Shown here: positions 46,745-58,281 of the stretch, one piece after another
Position numbering within the stretch: the first letter of the stretch is position 1
How the letters are laid out: each line of letters starts with the position of its first letter
Source of the DNA: Ananas comosus
Taxonomy: Eukaryota; Streptophyta; Magnoliopsida; Poales; Bromeliaceae
Reading direction: 5' to 3'
Length of the DNA: 64,000 nt
Assembly: GCF_001540865.1 (NCBI RefSeq)
Contig: NW_017893447.1
Location: 5,926 to 69,925, forward strand
Position numbers and translations under genes: made by a program
Notes under the pieces: generated by a model
The model's database searches: none
Told to the model about the DNA's origin: nothing
What the model saw: only the letters and a program-made list of their open reading frames with translations

Positions 46745-47036
46745 CGCCTTCGCTCCCTCTGCTATACAAAGCACCATGTAACGACATGAAGTATAATAGT
46801 AGTAGTTAACAGGGGATGCAGTAAAAATATCAACTTTACAAAAATATAGGAGAGATAAGCGGCGGCGGCCAGTTGAGGATGGGCGAGCTTGACGGAGTGG
46901 TCTGGCGAGAGGTGGTCCGGGCGGAGCTCTGGCGGGACGACGGATCTAGGGCATCCTCAGCGGTCGGAGAGGGCGATGGGAGAATAGAGAAGGGAGAAAG
47001 GGAATCCGACAGAGTTAGATTTGGGGAAGACGGAAC
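46745..47036 (-). promoter_or_regulatory. Probable RPC6 5' leader
   Basis: Upstream of RPC6, a possible 5'-UTR intron (acceptor near 46765, donor-like GTAAAG near 46845) separates the ATG from a GC-rich stretch (46860-47030) of the kind common in monocot 5' UTRs. A hAT element interrupts it at 47037. No transcript evidence is available. Confidence 0.4.
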
Positions 47037-48245
47037 TAGGGATGTAAACGGGTCGGATTCTGATCGGATTTTTAAAAAACCGAACCCGAACCCGAACCCG
47101 ACTACAAAATCGAAACCCGAATCGGAATCCGATGGATTTTAAAAATCCACATCTAAACCCGAACCCGAGCAAAAACTCGAAATCCAAACCCGAACCCAAA
47201 CCCGACCAAAAACCCGAAAACCCGAACCCGATTCTAAACCTAAAAACCCGAACCTGAAAATAAAATTTACCAATTTCAAAAAACATAAAAATTAAAAAAG
47301 ACATGTAGATCTGAAGGATCAATTCATAAAATAGCTACATCAACATCTACAAAAAGGGAAATGGTAATCAGTTTAAGATGGTATTGTTTGCTATTATTTG
47401 CTATTGAGTCCAGACCATTCATTGCTTTCAAAAAGAAAAACATACATCCACAAAAGAGGGTATGCATTGTTACAATAGTTTAAGATGGTAATCAGTTTTG
47501 CAGTTGTATATATGAAAACATCTCAACAATCACTAAGAGAAATAAGAGCAAACTGAGTACTTAGCTAGACTCTAGATAAATAGTGAAATTTCAAGAAAAA
47601 ACAAAAACGTAACCGAAAGCACCATGAAGTAAAATTGCTTCTAGAAAACAAATTGTTGATATGAGCATCTAGTAACAGAATTCTTACAACTAAAGCATAT
47701 TTCTTTCCCCGAAAAAAAAAAAAAATGGAGCAAAACTTGACCAAATTTGAAGCTTCCAATTTAATCAACACAGCTATGAGGTAAGATGGAAAATTTGGCA
47801 GCTGGGCTTGTAAGATCTCTTGCTCACAGCCTGCTCAAAAGAAAAAGGGGAAAAAAAAGATGAAGATCAATGGAAGACGAAGAACGAACCTGTTGAAAGC
47901 CGCTACCGGGCGTGTGCGAATGGCAACTTTGGAAGAGCGTTGCGTGCGCCGCTACCGGGGGGGCGCCGCTGCTAGGGGGGGCGCCGCTGCGTTCGCCTCT
48001 TCGGGTGTAGTCGCGGCGCGAGAGAGAAAGCAAGAGTCAAGATGGAAAAAGGAAAGGAATTAGGATTAGAACTTAGAAAGATCGAGTTGAAGTACAAGTT
48101 AAATGTAGATGGAATATTAGCCGTTAGATTTTGATCCAACCGTTGAAATTTTAAATATAGGTGGGCCTCTTTATAAAAAGTTGGGCTTCATTTTTAAGTT
48201 GGGCTAAAAATTTTAAAAATAATAATCTATATTATTTATTTATAT

Positions 48246-48288
<43 letters not shown>

Positions 48289-48599
48289 TAATATATATAT
48301 ATAAATTATATTAATATATATGTATTTTGGTTTAGATTATAAAAGTGTAAGTATTTTTTTTGGCCTTTAGATTCAGATCTAAAAGCTTGAATTTTTTTTT
48401 ATATATTATATCATATTAAATTTGTTCAGGTTCGGGTTCAGGTCGGGTTCGGGTCGGGTACAGTCAATATCCATATCCAAATCCATATTTGTCGGGTTTT
48501 TATTTTTAATATCCATATCCATTTACATCGGATAAAATCTATATCCGTTAGGTTTGGATTCGGGTTAAATTCGGGTATCCATATCCATTTACATCCCTA
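47037..48599. mobile_element. hAT-type element upstream of RPC6
   Basis: TAGGGATGTAAA ... TTTACATCCCTA terminal repeats are flanked by GACGGAAC (47029-47036) and GACGGAAG (48600-48607), matching at 7 of 8 positions. The left arm holds cccgaac repeats and the right arm gggttcgggt repeats, the inverted subterminal repeats of this class. 1,563 bp, no transposase. A GC-rich segment (47870-48060) in the interior is unlike the rest. Confidence 0.85.
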
Positions 48600-48607
48600 G
48601 ACGGAAG

Positions 48608-48800
48608 CACTTAAGCGGGTCGAAGCTTCGGACTTCTGGAGCGGAGGCAAAAGGCGACCCAAGACCCGCCGGGTTGTGGATAGTGCGGAGAAGGGCGAAC
48701 TGACACCCGCTTACCTAAACACTAGGCATTCTTGGACCGGACAAGCCCATTTGCGGCCCACATTCCCATCGAAATCGGCCCACAACTCTCTTTTGCTGTT
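48608..48800 (-). promoter_or_regulatory. Possible displaced RPC6 promoter with TGGGCC motifs
   Basis: ggcccac occurs at about 48757 and 48778, reading gTGGGCC on the minus strand. TGGGCC/T (site II) motifs are typical of plant housekeeping promoters. If this is the RPC6 promoter, the hAT element has moved it 1.56 kb away. Inference only. Confidence 0.3.
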
Positions 48801-48889
48801 TTATTACTTTTTTACAGCTTAATCCACTATTTTCTGCAATTTACTTTTTAGTACAATGTATGGAGAGGTATAAGAAGCAGATGTGACTA

Positions 48890-49215
48890 ATAAGAAGGAC
48901 ATCAATGAATGAAATGAATTAGCATCTTCTTCCCCAAAACTTCTTCTCCTCTAAACCTTTCTTCCCCAAATTCTCCTCTATCTCTAATCCCCACTTCTAA
49001 TCTCTATCCTAATTCCTTATCCCTTCCCTCTCCCCCAATTCTTATCTTCTCTTCTTTACTTCTAATCCCCCAATCCTCATCTCTCTCTCTCTCTTACCTC
49101 ATCTAGCCTCTATTACCTCGGAATTCCAGCAGGAAGCCACTATCATCCCCGTCGCCGTCCACGCCTCGGCAAGTTCTCATCATCGGCGGGTTGCGATGAG
49201 CCCGGGGTCGTTACA
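48890..49215 (-). mobile_element. LTR end beginning TGTAACGACCCCGGGC (minus)
   Basis: It ends ...gatgagcccggggtcgttaca at 49215, the same kind of LTR terminus as at 3135, preceded by a CT-rich leader (48925-49110). The other boundary is not clear. Confidence 0.4.
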
Positions 49216-49767
49216 CACCACCACCACCAAAAACAACAACAACTACAACAATAAGTGAGAAGAGAGTTACAGGTCTAGGGTTTGAGAGGGGGTAAGACAG
49301 AGAGAGTGAAAAAAAAAAAAAACAGAGAGAGAAAGACGATAGTTACCTGCAGGGGGCCTTATAGCGGGCGGAGCGGCGATGGCGGAGCTTCTTCTAGGCG
49401 TGTAAAGAGTATGCGGTTGCGCAGACGCAAAGGGTGCAGTGGGAGAGAGATGGGAGCAATGGAGATGTGAGGGAGGTCGTTGGTGGAGCGGACAAAAGGG
49501 TTTTCGGTTATGAAGCGGAGGATTAGCATATACTATTCCTTGCGACGGCCAATGCGATAGGCTAAGCCGACCTCAGGAGCCCTCAGCGTTCCAGGCCTTC
49601 TTACTACTATTACTACACGGCCCGCTTGGTGACAGCAGGCTTGATCTGATCTGTGTCAAACAAATATGCGGGTCCTTTCAAGTTTCAAGTCTGGGTCGGG
49701 TCCATGAATAGTTGGTCCAAGGTCCACCGCCATTTGGGCTGGTCCGGTACATTGGTCGGGTAGTTTT
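49216..49767. other. GA-rich unassigned stretch
   Basis: Contains cca/caa repeats, an A-run and a GC-richer part (49350-49480) whose minus strand could be a short first exon ending at gccccctgcag|gtaact. No homology recognised. Confidence 0.3.
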
Positions 49768-50918
49768 TGAAAGTTTTGAGGAGCCCAAGGATCTATCTAG
49801 ATTATATCTAACACCTAGAGGAGGGTGAATAGGTGTAATAGCCAAAAACCATAAATCTCAATGCGATAAAAATAAATGTGGAAAATAAAAATCACACCGA
49901 GATTTACGTGGGAAAACTCCAACTTGGAGTAAAAAACCCACGGGACCAACACGCGATAATAATCCACTAAGAATAAAAGATTACAAGGTGATTTACCTAA
50001 TCCACGGACTCAAACCTCTCTTTTATCTTCTCCGGATCTCGCGCACACCAACGGGTTGTCCACGCCCCACGTCCGACTCCACGAACGCCACGTTCCAAAT
50101 CCACGAAACGCCACACTTCGAATCCACGAAGCCTTGATCACGCCGAATCCACGACGCCACTCGAATCCACTTACCCACGATCCGAATCCACGAACCGCCT
50201 TCGTTCACGCCGAATCCGCGACGCCGTTCATGAAGAGCATCATGATTATGATGATCCTTTGCTTAGAGTATCATAGAAAACCAGAGAAGAAAAACTCTAA
50301 GCGAAGTGTAGATCAAATCGACATATTGATATCAAATTACAATCTCTCGATTTGACCTAAAAAAGGCTATTTTGTAGAAAATAGGTTTAGCACGAAATCC
50401 TAGCCTCTAGGGTTTCTCAAACATGAATTCTCGTGATGCTTGATATATTAGAGAACCCCAATAGCTTATTTATAGACTTTAGAATCAATAGGAGTCGGAT
50501 TAGAAAGTTTTTTCGAAAATTATATTGTGTACCGGTACACTTTAAGCTGTTACCGGTTACACGATGACAGAAGAGAAAACCTGCGTAATGCTGTAACCGG
50601 TGACAAGTCGCTTGTTGTACCGGAACAGAATGTGTACCGGTACACTTTGCAAAAATCCATTTTTTGCACGGTTTCGGGTTTTGCAAAGTACCAACGCACT
50701 TTCTAATCCAATAAACTTTGGTATTATGATTCTAATGTCTACAACTAAGTATGAATCACCATAACATGAATTAAAACCTTACCTGGGCATCGTGATTCAC
50801 ATAGTGAGTTAATTCCGCTTTCTTCGAAATCTTGGATTCTTCGATCTTCGACGATACACACCGATCCTTTAAGACTCCGACTCACTTCACGAAACTTGCC
50901 AACATATAAGACTTAACA
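49768..50918 (-). repeat. 3' LTR of the minus-strand Sirevirus-like element
   Basis: A 1,151-bp LTR, very similar to 57088-58276 throughout, including the cgaatccacga repeats and the palindromes at 50528-50646. The polypurine tract lies against its inner edge at 50919. Confidence 0.92.
50528..50646. repeat. TACCGGTA palindromes in 3' LTR
   Basis: GTGTACCGGTACAC, GTTACCGGTTAC, TGTAACCGGTGACA, TGTACCGGAACA and GTGTACCGGTACAC within 120 bp. Confidence 0.8.
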
Positions 50919-51549
50919 ATCTCCCCCTTTGGCAATTTCGTGACAAAACTCACAAACTCAAAATTACATAATAAGAATCGAAGTTCAATTGTCATCACCA
51001 AAACATTGAACTCCTCGCATGTAGTCCAAATACAATTTGAAACTCAAAAGTACATCAAAAACTCCTAAAACAAACTCTATGACTTAGACGCAACTAGAAG
51101 TCTTGAAGTCTTGATTTCCTGCAAAACAGATTATCCAAAATAATGTAGAAACTGACAAACATTCGACATTCTCATATTGAAGTCATTTTCTTCATCATTG
51201 TCCTCGAAATTTCATTCATTCTTTTTCTCGAAATTTNTCCTTCTTTTCCTCGGAATTTCACTCCTTCTCCCCCTTTGTTCTTTATTCCTTCTTCTCCTTT
51301 GTTCTTTATTCCTTCTTCTCCTTTGCTATGATCAATACCTGTTCATCATTGCTCTCCCCCTTTTTGTCAAAAAATTGCCAAAGACAAAGCATATAAATAG
51401 AAAAAGTATACTAGAAAGCATAAGAGTAGTCATGTTATAGTTACAGGTCTAAAAGAAAATAAATGCAAAAGCAAAGTAAAGCAACAAGCACAACTAAACT
51501 AAACATCATCCTAAAAAGCAAAGTAGAAAAACAGAGCTCGAGGACGAAG

Positions 51550-53439
51550 TCACTCAGTGTCCTCGTCATCATCATCATCATCGTCTCCTGCTCCAGCTCC
51601 AGATCCTCCAGCCTCAGGAGCACCACTGGATGGTGGAATGAGTGGATGTCTCGACGTAGACCTCGTGTAAGTGGTGTAGGTAGGCTGAGTAGGAAATACG
51701 TCGTCATGCCTACAGCCTAGCTTCTCCAAAATCCTCTTCATTCCCACATCCACTTTCTTAGTAAGATCTGCCACTTTCTTCTTTAAAGAGCGCACCTCAT
51801 GGTGAAGTGATTCCACAGTAATCACTCCCCCTGAGCTCGAAGATCCCTCGCGCTCTGCATGACGTGGAGGTGCTGAACTAGAAGCTCCTATGGATGATCC
51901 TTTAGTTTGCTGGAATGTCTTTAATGTGCTGACTGACTTGTCCCAAGTTACTGTATCAATCGGTCCAAGTCCAGTGTCGTACTTTTCACACGAGACATCA
52001 ACTCCGTATTCTTGCAGAATCCTCGTGATCAACAACGGAACGGAAGTAGTTCACGTCGAACTGGAGACTGTATAACATGTGCCATTCTTTGCCACATCAG
52101 AAAGGGAATATTGATGTTTAACCCGTCCATTTACTCAGGATGTCCAAGAAGATATAGAAGCACCAGACGATCCCAACGAATCCTTTTTGTTCCAATTGTA
52201 GGTTGAACATTGTAGCTCATCACCAAGGAGAGTAAATGATACTCGGGTCGCAAGTCCTTGGATTCCACGTATGCATGATTTGTCCGCACACCATCCTTGC
52301 AGATCGCACGAACAACTGTCTCCCAGTGAGACGAAGACTGATAAATCCCAGTAGTATCATGAAGTCATGTTGACTTTAATCTGTCACGCTCCGGAGTCCT
52401 TTTTTGTTTGAAAACACAGCGGAAATAGCTAGAAATTTTTTTTTGAAAGACCTGACCCCAGGGTATGCCAGATCCTCCACAAATACAGAGAGTTCACTGA
52501 TCACATGGACATAGTCTCCCCTATATTTGCACGGCGTCACACAAGTACAACAAGTAAACAGGATACAACCACAACTAAATGAATATAGAAATAACTATAC
52601 AATCATTCATTCACCATTCGCATCACAGTTATACATTCAATATTTAAACATAAATCTACATCTATAAGTTAAAATGTTTCCAACCCAGAAACAGGTTTTG
52701 AAATACTAAGATACAAAATCCACAGAAAATCTTTTAAAAACTGTTCCCTACACGGAAACTTTTATATTTTAGAAACGCTACCACGAGGGGTAGAAAACCA
52801 TTCAACATTTGAACTCCACAAATCCTTTTTATTTGAATATCTGAGTTTTCAGTTGGTGTCGTGTCAACATGCATGCCCAACAACTCTCCAATCGTGTGAG
52901 GAGTGACTAGAACCCTCTCCCCACGTACATAGGTCTCAAGAAGATAAGTCCCGGTCTCTTCATCCTTAGCACACACCTTTCCATTCATGTAGAACTCCCG
53001 AATGAGTTCCACACAAAAAGGAGATCGAGCCGGAACACGTCCAACTGGCTTCAATGGGGACCCTCTGTAGTAAGCGACCAAAATCTGGAACCTCTTGGAT
53101 TAGGTCATGGAAGTTGACATATCGCTCAGCAATGCATGACCTGCTCGAAAACGTCCTCCGCCGCTCCTGTAGAACATCCGCGGCTTGCTTTGACCGAGTC
53201 TCTCTTGCACGAGAACCACCTCCATGCGAGGATTCTCTAGCTATGCCTTTGCCCTTGTCAGGACGAGCAATAGGTTCTTCAGCCTCCTCCGGGGAGCTCG
53301 CCTGATAATCCGGATCAGAACCCGGTGACTCGTCTGCAGTACGAGTCCTCTTAGAGGCCCCACGACGGCCTCTACCACCACCTCGGCCACGTCCAGCGGC
53401 CATCAGCACCAAAATCAGCAACACGAGCGAAAACGCCAT
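51550..53439 (-). pseudogene. Env-like ORF2 of the minus element, broken
   Basis: The same protein as at 18848-20290: hydrophobic start and basic Arg/Gly-rich stretch, the VELIREFYMNGKV...ETGTYLLETYV...IGELLGMHV domain, a Ser/Pro linker, a coiled coil (ESLHHEVRSLKKKVADLTKKV) and an acidic Gly/Asp-rich tail with an aspartate run. Lesions are a frameshift around 53060-53080, a nested LTR piece after GMHVDTT (about 52382-52856), and a stop after LLGHPE near 52136. The ATG at 53439 follows a candidate intron acceptor as in the other copy. Confidence 0.75.
52382..52856 (+). mobile_element. LTR fragment nested in ORF2
   Basis: TGTCACGCTCCGGAGTCC opens a segment of about 475 bp that interrupts ORF2 exactly where the other copy is continuous. 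It resembles the starts of gypsy LTRs (acagcggaaatagc). I cannot see a clean target duplication, so the right boundary is approximate. Confidence 0.55.
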
Positions 53440-53992
53440 TTGTCCTATACAAAAATTAACCTTGCTTGAACAAAATCTTGAAAAAATTTGTAAAAACAGC
53501 GAAAAAATTTCTAATAATATTAGAATGCATACTAACGCTATTTCTAACCAGATCATGCAAAAATTTTCATCAAAAATGACATTTTATCAAAAATCCCGAA
53601 ATTCCTTGTATATAGAGGTACAGATAAAAAATTAGCAAAAATTACAGCAATATAACCTGATCTAAGTGTACTAGAAGCAAGATTATATGTCTAAATACTG
53701 ATTCATAGCAAAAAATTGCATCAAAAACGCATCAAAATGCAGATCATGTTTCAACTCGGAATATTTTCGAAAAAAATAGCATAAACGGGATGAGAATGAT
53801 TAAATCCGCCCCAAATACTTACAGATTTTGAAGGAAAACGCATAGATCTGGAGGAGGAAGGCACTAGGGAATTTTAGAAAGAGAAAGGAAGAGTTTTGGT
53901 TTGAATTTGGGAAAGAATCGAAACTTGTAACCGGTTATAATATCCGCGGCTACAGTGTTTTGTACCGGTACACGGTATTTTGTACCGGTACA
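53440..53992 (-). promoter_or_regulatory. ORF2 leader of the minus element
   Basis: Two TGTACCGGTACAC palindromes (53961-53992) are followed by a TATA-like ttataacc (about 53935-53947), a CT-rich leader, a donor GTAAGT at 53822 and an acceptor ending at 53445. The 378-nt candidate intron matches the 376-nt one of the other copy. Confidence 0.6.
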
Positions 53993-54994
53993 CTTTCACA
54001 GATTTTGAAAATTTTGAATATTTTCATCAAAAATCCCTCAAAATCAAATTAATTTCATAAAGATTAAAGATTATAGTCCAAAAATCATTGTGATGAAAAT
54101 TAATTATTATAAGATTTCAAAATACACCGAGACATCAAAATTTGTAATCGAAAATAATCTAATGATTCAAAACCATCAAGATGTAAGTTGATGAAAAATG
54201 ATTTTTAGAAATTCAACAAAATTGACACCAATTTGTCGTAACTCGTTCAAAATAGAGATTTAACTAATATGGCACCGGGGGTGGCTCTTTGAGCATCTTT
54301 TCATCCTATCACCTTATAACTCCGAAAAATTCTAAAATATTCATTTTTTTTTCAACCTTTTCGGCTTTTCAATTAAATTCCATGTGGTAGCTTCACACAT
54401 TTACCGGACGACCGGGATGGTAGCTCTTTCCTACATGTGGTGGTAGTTTTCACACTCTTTTTAGGATGTAACTCTTTCCACATCTTTTAAACATAGGAGT
54501 ATCTTTTTTTTTTTTTTATAAATAATTTCAAACTCCCCCTAAATCAGACATCTCACAATTGAAAGTAATTTTGACAAAATTTTAGTCGATTAGTGAATAT
54601 CCATCCATCATATTCAACACACATAACAAAGATGAATTAATCACCAAAAGATCAAAATTGATTTCAAAATTTTGATGAATATATGTGTTAAGAATTCATA
54701 TAATCAATTATCGTCAAAATAATGAAAAGTTGAGTAAAATCGATAATTAATATGAATTTAATTCAAGATGAATGTGAAGTTAAATACCGTTTGAAGCACT
54801 TTAAAAAATTTAATCTATCCAAAATAATGATTTTTAATCATCTCCTTTCTCAGAGAAAAATTTTAAATTTTCAAACACTTTTCCTCAAATCAATTTTAAA
54901 AATAAATTTTACACACGGAAATCATCATGTAATGCAATGAATAAAAATATGCAACAAGCACCAATCAAAGCATTATATAAACAATAAAAACAAA
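53993..54994 (-). other. Conserved non-coding spacer in place of pol (minus)
   Basis: 1,002 bp that align in order with 17285-18298. The CTACCAC/CCGGTCGTCCGG block is at 54381-54480. No pol-like frame. Confidence 0.75.
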
Positions 54995-57062
54995 CTAAGA
55001 CGAAGAGCAAGGAAAGATATCACCTTTCCGCATCCAAACTTGTCGGATTTTGCGTTGTCTTGTCTTGTCGACGTTAAGCACAATTTGCTTTGATTTTTGA
55101 TCAACCGTTGGTCGTTTCATTGCTTGAGGCTTCGGTTGGAATTATTGATGAAATTTTGAATTCCGGTTTGCTTGTGGGTATGGTTGAATTTGACGTTGCA
55201 GCTTAGAAGTCCGGTTTCCTCAAGGTACTCGACTCAATTGATTTTTCTTTTGATTCCGTAGGGGATGTCGGGTAGTAGATGATGCCGAATGAGGTTTAGA
55301 GAATACCGATTGACGTTTCAAATCCTTGTTCGGACAACTCTTTTTAATGTGTCCTTTGATGCCACATTTATGACACACCTTCTCTTTCAAAATTGTTGAG
55401 ACTTTAGAATTTGACTTTTGATCCTTCTCAACATACGTTCTTTCATATCCGAGGCCCAACTTATTCATTTGACCCAATCCGAGCATATGATCCAATTTCT
55501 TAGATCCCGAAGAAAATCTTTGAATATCGGATTGGAGTTGATGAACTTGATTAGTCAAGGCCTTGTTGGATTTGTGCGATTCTTCAAATTGATGCTTCAA
55601 AAATCCAATCTTGTCTTTAGATGATTTGATCGTTGATTCCGCTTCATCAAGCTTCTCTTGGAGGATCAAATTATTCTTCGAAATCGATTCCTTTTCCTCC
55701 TCAAGAGCTTTATTCATTATCTTCAAGTTGTTGTTTTCCTCTTCGATATCCAACAAACGACGCCTCAACATATCCAACAAACGACGCCTCAACTTCTTAT
55801 TGTGCTTGGTCATCTTTTTTGAATCAATAAGAAGTTGGTTGTATGCTTCCAATATATCATTGTCGTTCGATTCCTTCTCGCTTTCACCGATATCGCTCGA
55901 AGTACCTTGCACGGAAGGAAAAACACTAGAATTAGTAACAATAGAGGATAAGCACATAACATTAGACGAAGGCAAAGAATTATTAGCAATTAAAGCAATA
56001 TGTTCATTCTTTTCTTCGTCACTTGAAGATGATTCACTCGAAGTAGAATCATCCCAAGTTTTTGCTTGCAAAGCCTTTTGTCTATAAGTCTTCTTAGAAG
56101 GACAATCTGTTGCAATGTGACCGTAGCCTTTATATTTGTAGCATTGAATTTTCCCTTCAAATTCATCTTTTTCATTCGAAGACTTTGCAAGTTTTTTATC
56201 CTTAGATTTTAAAGATGAAGATGATTTAGAAAGGATTGTTGCTTAGACGATGAAGCCTTGTCCGATTTAATCTTCCGAAAATTCCGTCGGAACTTCTTCG
56301 TTAGGAGCGCTGATTGATGTCCGAAATTGGCGAGCGAGCGAAATATCTCCATCAGAATCCGAGTCGTCGTCTTTTTTCTTTGTTGATTTGAGTGCAATCC
56401 CTGTACTTTTAGAAAAAGACTTGGAAGAAGATTGATTAGTAGGAAAAGTAAGTTTGTAAAGCGCCTACTAATTCCTCTACTTTCATCTCGTCCGGATGCT
56501 TAACGGTTTCGATCGCAGCAACCTTTGCACGAAAGCGTTCCGGAAGAGTCCGAAGAATTTTTCTAACCACTTTCGAATCCAGAATTTTCTCTCCCAAGTT
56601 TGCGCATGTATTAACAACGTCTTGTAGATGCGTATAGTACTCGGTAAAGGTCTCGTTTTCTTTCATAAAAATCGAATCAAATTTGCTTGTTAGTATTTGT
56701 AATTTTTGGACCTTTACTAAGCTAGTTCCTTCATGCGTAACTTGTAGAGTATCCCAAATCTCCTTTGCGGTTTCACACACCGAAACACGAGTAAACTCCG
56801 TTTGCGATAAAGCATTGAATAAAGCATTAATTCCTTTACCGTTAAACAAAGATGACTCGTTTTCATCTTTCGTCCACTTGTTCCGTGGTTTAGGAACGGT
56901 AGCATTATCGACGACTTCGGTAGGATGCTTCCAACCGAATTCTATTGATTTCCATACACGCTCATCGATTGCAATTAGAAAAGCTCTCATGCGAACTTTC
57001 CAATAGGCATAATTTGTGCCGTCAAAGAGCGGTGGTCGATTAATGTTACCGCCTTCAGCCAT
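54995..57062 (-). pseudogene. Gag of the minus element, frameshifted
   Basis: This copy keeps the Gag start: MAEGGNINRPPLFDGTNYAY, then the UBN2 domain to GALQTY (57062-56440). A frameshift follows. The first zinc knuckle region (about 56105-56145) has TAT where its second cysteine codon belongs (56132-56134). The coiled coil and second CCHC knuckle (CHKCGIKGHIKKSC) are open in 56071-55220. Another shift follows and the end motif QVWMRKGDIFPCSSS closes with TAG at 54995-54997. A short in-frame duplication of the R(R)RLLDM piece is seen near 55750-55790. Role as for the plus copy. Confidence 0.85.
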
Positions 57063-57087
57063 TAGATATCAATATATCTATACCAAT

Positions 57088-58276
57088 TGAAAGTTTTCAG
57101 GAGCACAAGGATCTATCTAGATTGTATCTAACACCTAGAGGAGGGTGAATAGGTGTAATAGCCAAAAACCACAAATCTCAATGCGAAAAAAATAAATGCA
57201 GAAAATAAAAATCACACTGAGATTTACGTGGGAAAACTCCAACTTAGAGTAAAAAACCCACGGGACCAACACGCGATAACAATCCACTAAGAATAAAAGA
57301 TTACAAGGTGATTTACCGAATCCACGGACTCAAACCTCTCTTTTATCTTCTCCGGATCTCGCGCACACCAACGGGTTGTCCACGCCCCATGTTCGACTCC
57401 ACGAACGCCACGTTCCGAATCCACAAAACGCCCACACTTCGAATCCACGAAACCTTGATCACGCCGAATCCACGACGCCACTCGAATCCACGAGCCCACG
57501 ATCCGAATCCACGAACCGCCTTCGTTCACGCCGAATCCACGACGCCGTTAATGAAGAGCATCATGATTATGGTGATTCTTTGCTTAGAGTATCGTAGAAA
57601 ATCAAAGAAGAAAAACTCCAAGCGAAGCGTAGATCAAATCGTCATATTGATATCAAATTACAATATCTCGATTTGATCTAAAAGAGGCTATTTTGTAGAA
57701 AATAGGTTTAGCACGAAATCCTAGCCTCTAGGGTTTCTCAAACATGAATTCTCGTGATGCTTGATATGTTAGAGAACCCCAATAGCTTATTTATAGACTT
57801 TAGAATCAATAGGAGTCGGATTAGAAGTTTTTCCAAAAATTACATTGTGTACCGGTACACTTTAAGCTGTTACCGGTTACACGATGACAAAAGAGAAAAC
57901 CTGCGTAATGCTGTAACTGGTGACAAGTCGCTTGTTGTACCGGAACAGAATGTGTACCGGAACAGAATGTGTACCGGTACACTTCTGATGTTGTACCGGT
58001 ACACTTTGGAAAAACCCATTTTTTGCACGGTTTCGAATTTTGCAAAGTACCAACGCACTTTCTAATCAGTAAACTTTGGTATTATGATTCTAATGTCTAC
58101 AACTAAGTATAAATCACCATAACATGAATTAAAACCTTACCTGGTCATCGTGATTCACATAGTGAGTTAATTCCGCTTTCTTCGAAGTCTTGGATTTTTC
58201 GATCTTCGACGATACGCACCGATCCTTCAAGACTCCGACTCACTTCACGAAACTTGCCAACACATAAGACTTAACA
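57088..58276 (-). repeat. 5' LTR of the minus-strand Sirevirus-like element
   Basis: 1,189 bp, TGTTAAGTCTTATGTGTTGG...AACTTTCA on the minus strand. It is longer than its partner mainly because of extra palindrome units (57848-58014). Confidence 0.92.
57848..58014. repeat. TACCGGTA palindromes in 5' LTR, expanded
   Basis: Six or more units. Compared with the 3' LTR there is an extra tandem gtgtaccggaacagaat and an extra ttgtaccggtacact, so unit number differs between the two LTRs of one element. Confidence 0.8.
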
Positions 58277-58281
58277 GTTTT

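Larger units (their letters stand above)
49768..58276 (-). mobile_element. Complete non-autonomous Sirevirus-like retrotransposon
   Basis: An 8,509-bp minus-strand element: 5' LTR 57088-58276, gag 57062-54995, non-coding spacer 54994-53993, ORF2 leader 53992-53440, ORF2 53439-51550, then the polypurine tract (gccaaagggggagat) against the 3' LTR 49768-50918. The perfect 5-bp duplication GTTTT flanks it (49763-49767, 58277-58281). After the 5' LTR, TTGGTATAGA resembles a decayed initiator-tRNA-Met primer site. No pol domain is present. Layout and spacing equal the copy at 15346-22067. A second LTR piece is nested in ORF2. It sits at the edge of a LINE. Confidence 0.9.

Noticed and set aside
49600..49767. 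Continuation of the LINE left of the Sirevirus-like element (a frame reading PDQPKWRWTL)
   Set aside because: The resemblance to the C-terminal LINE domain covers only about ten residues and stops soon after; it may be chance.
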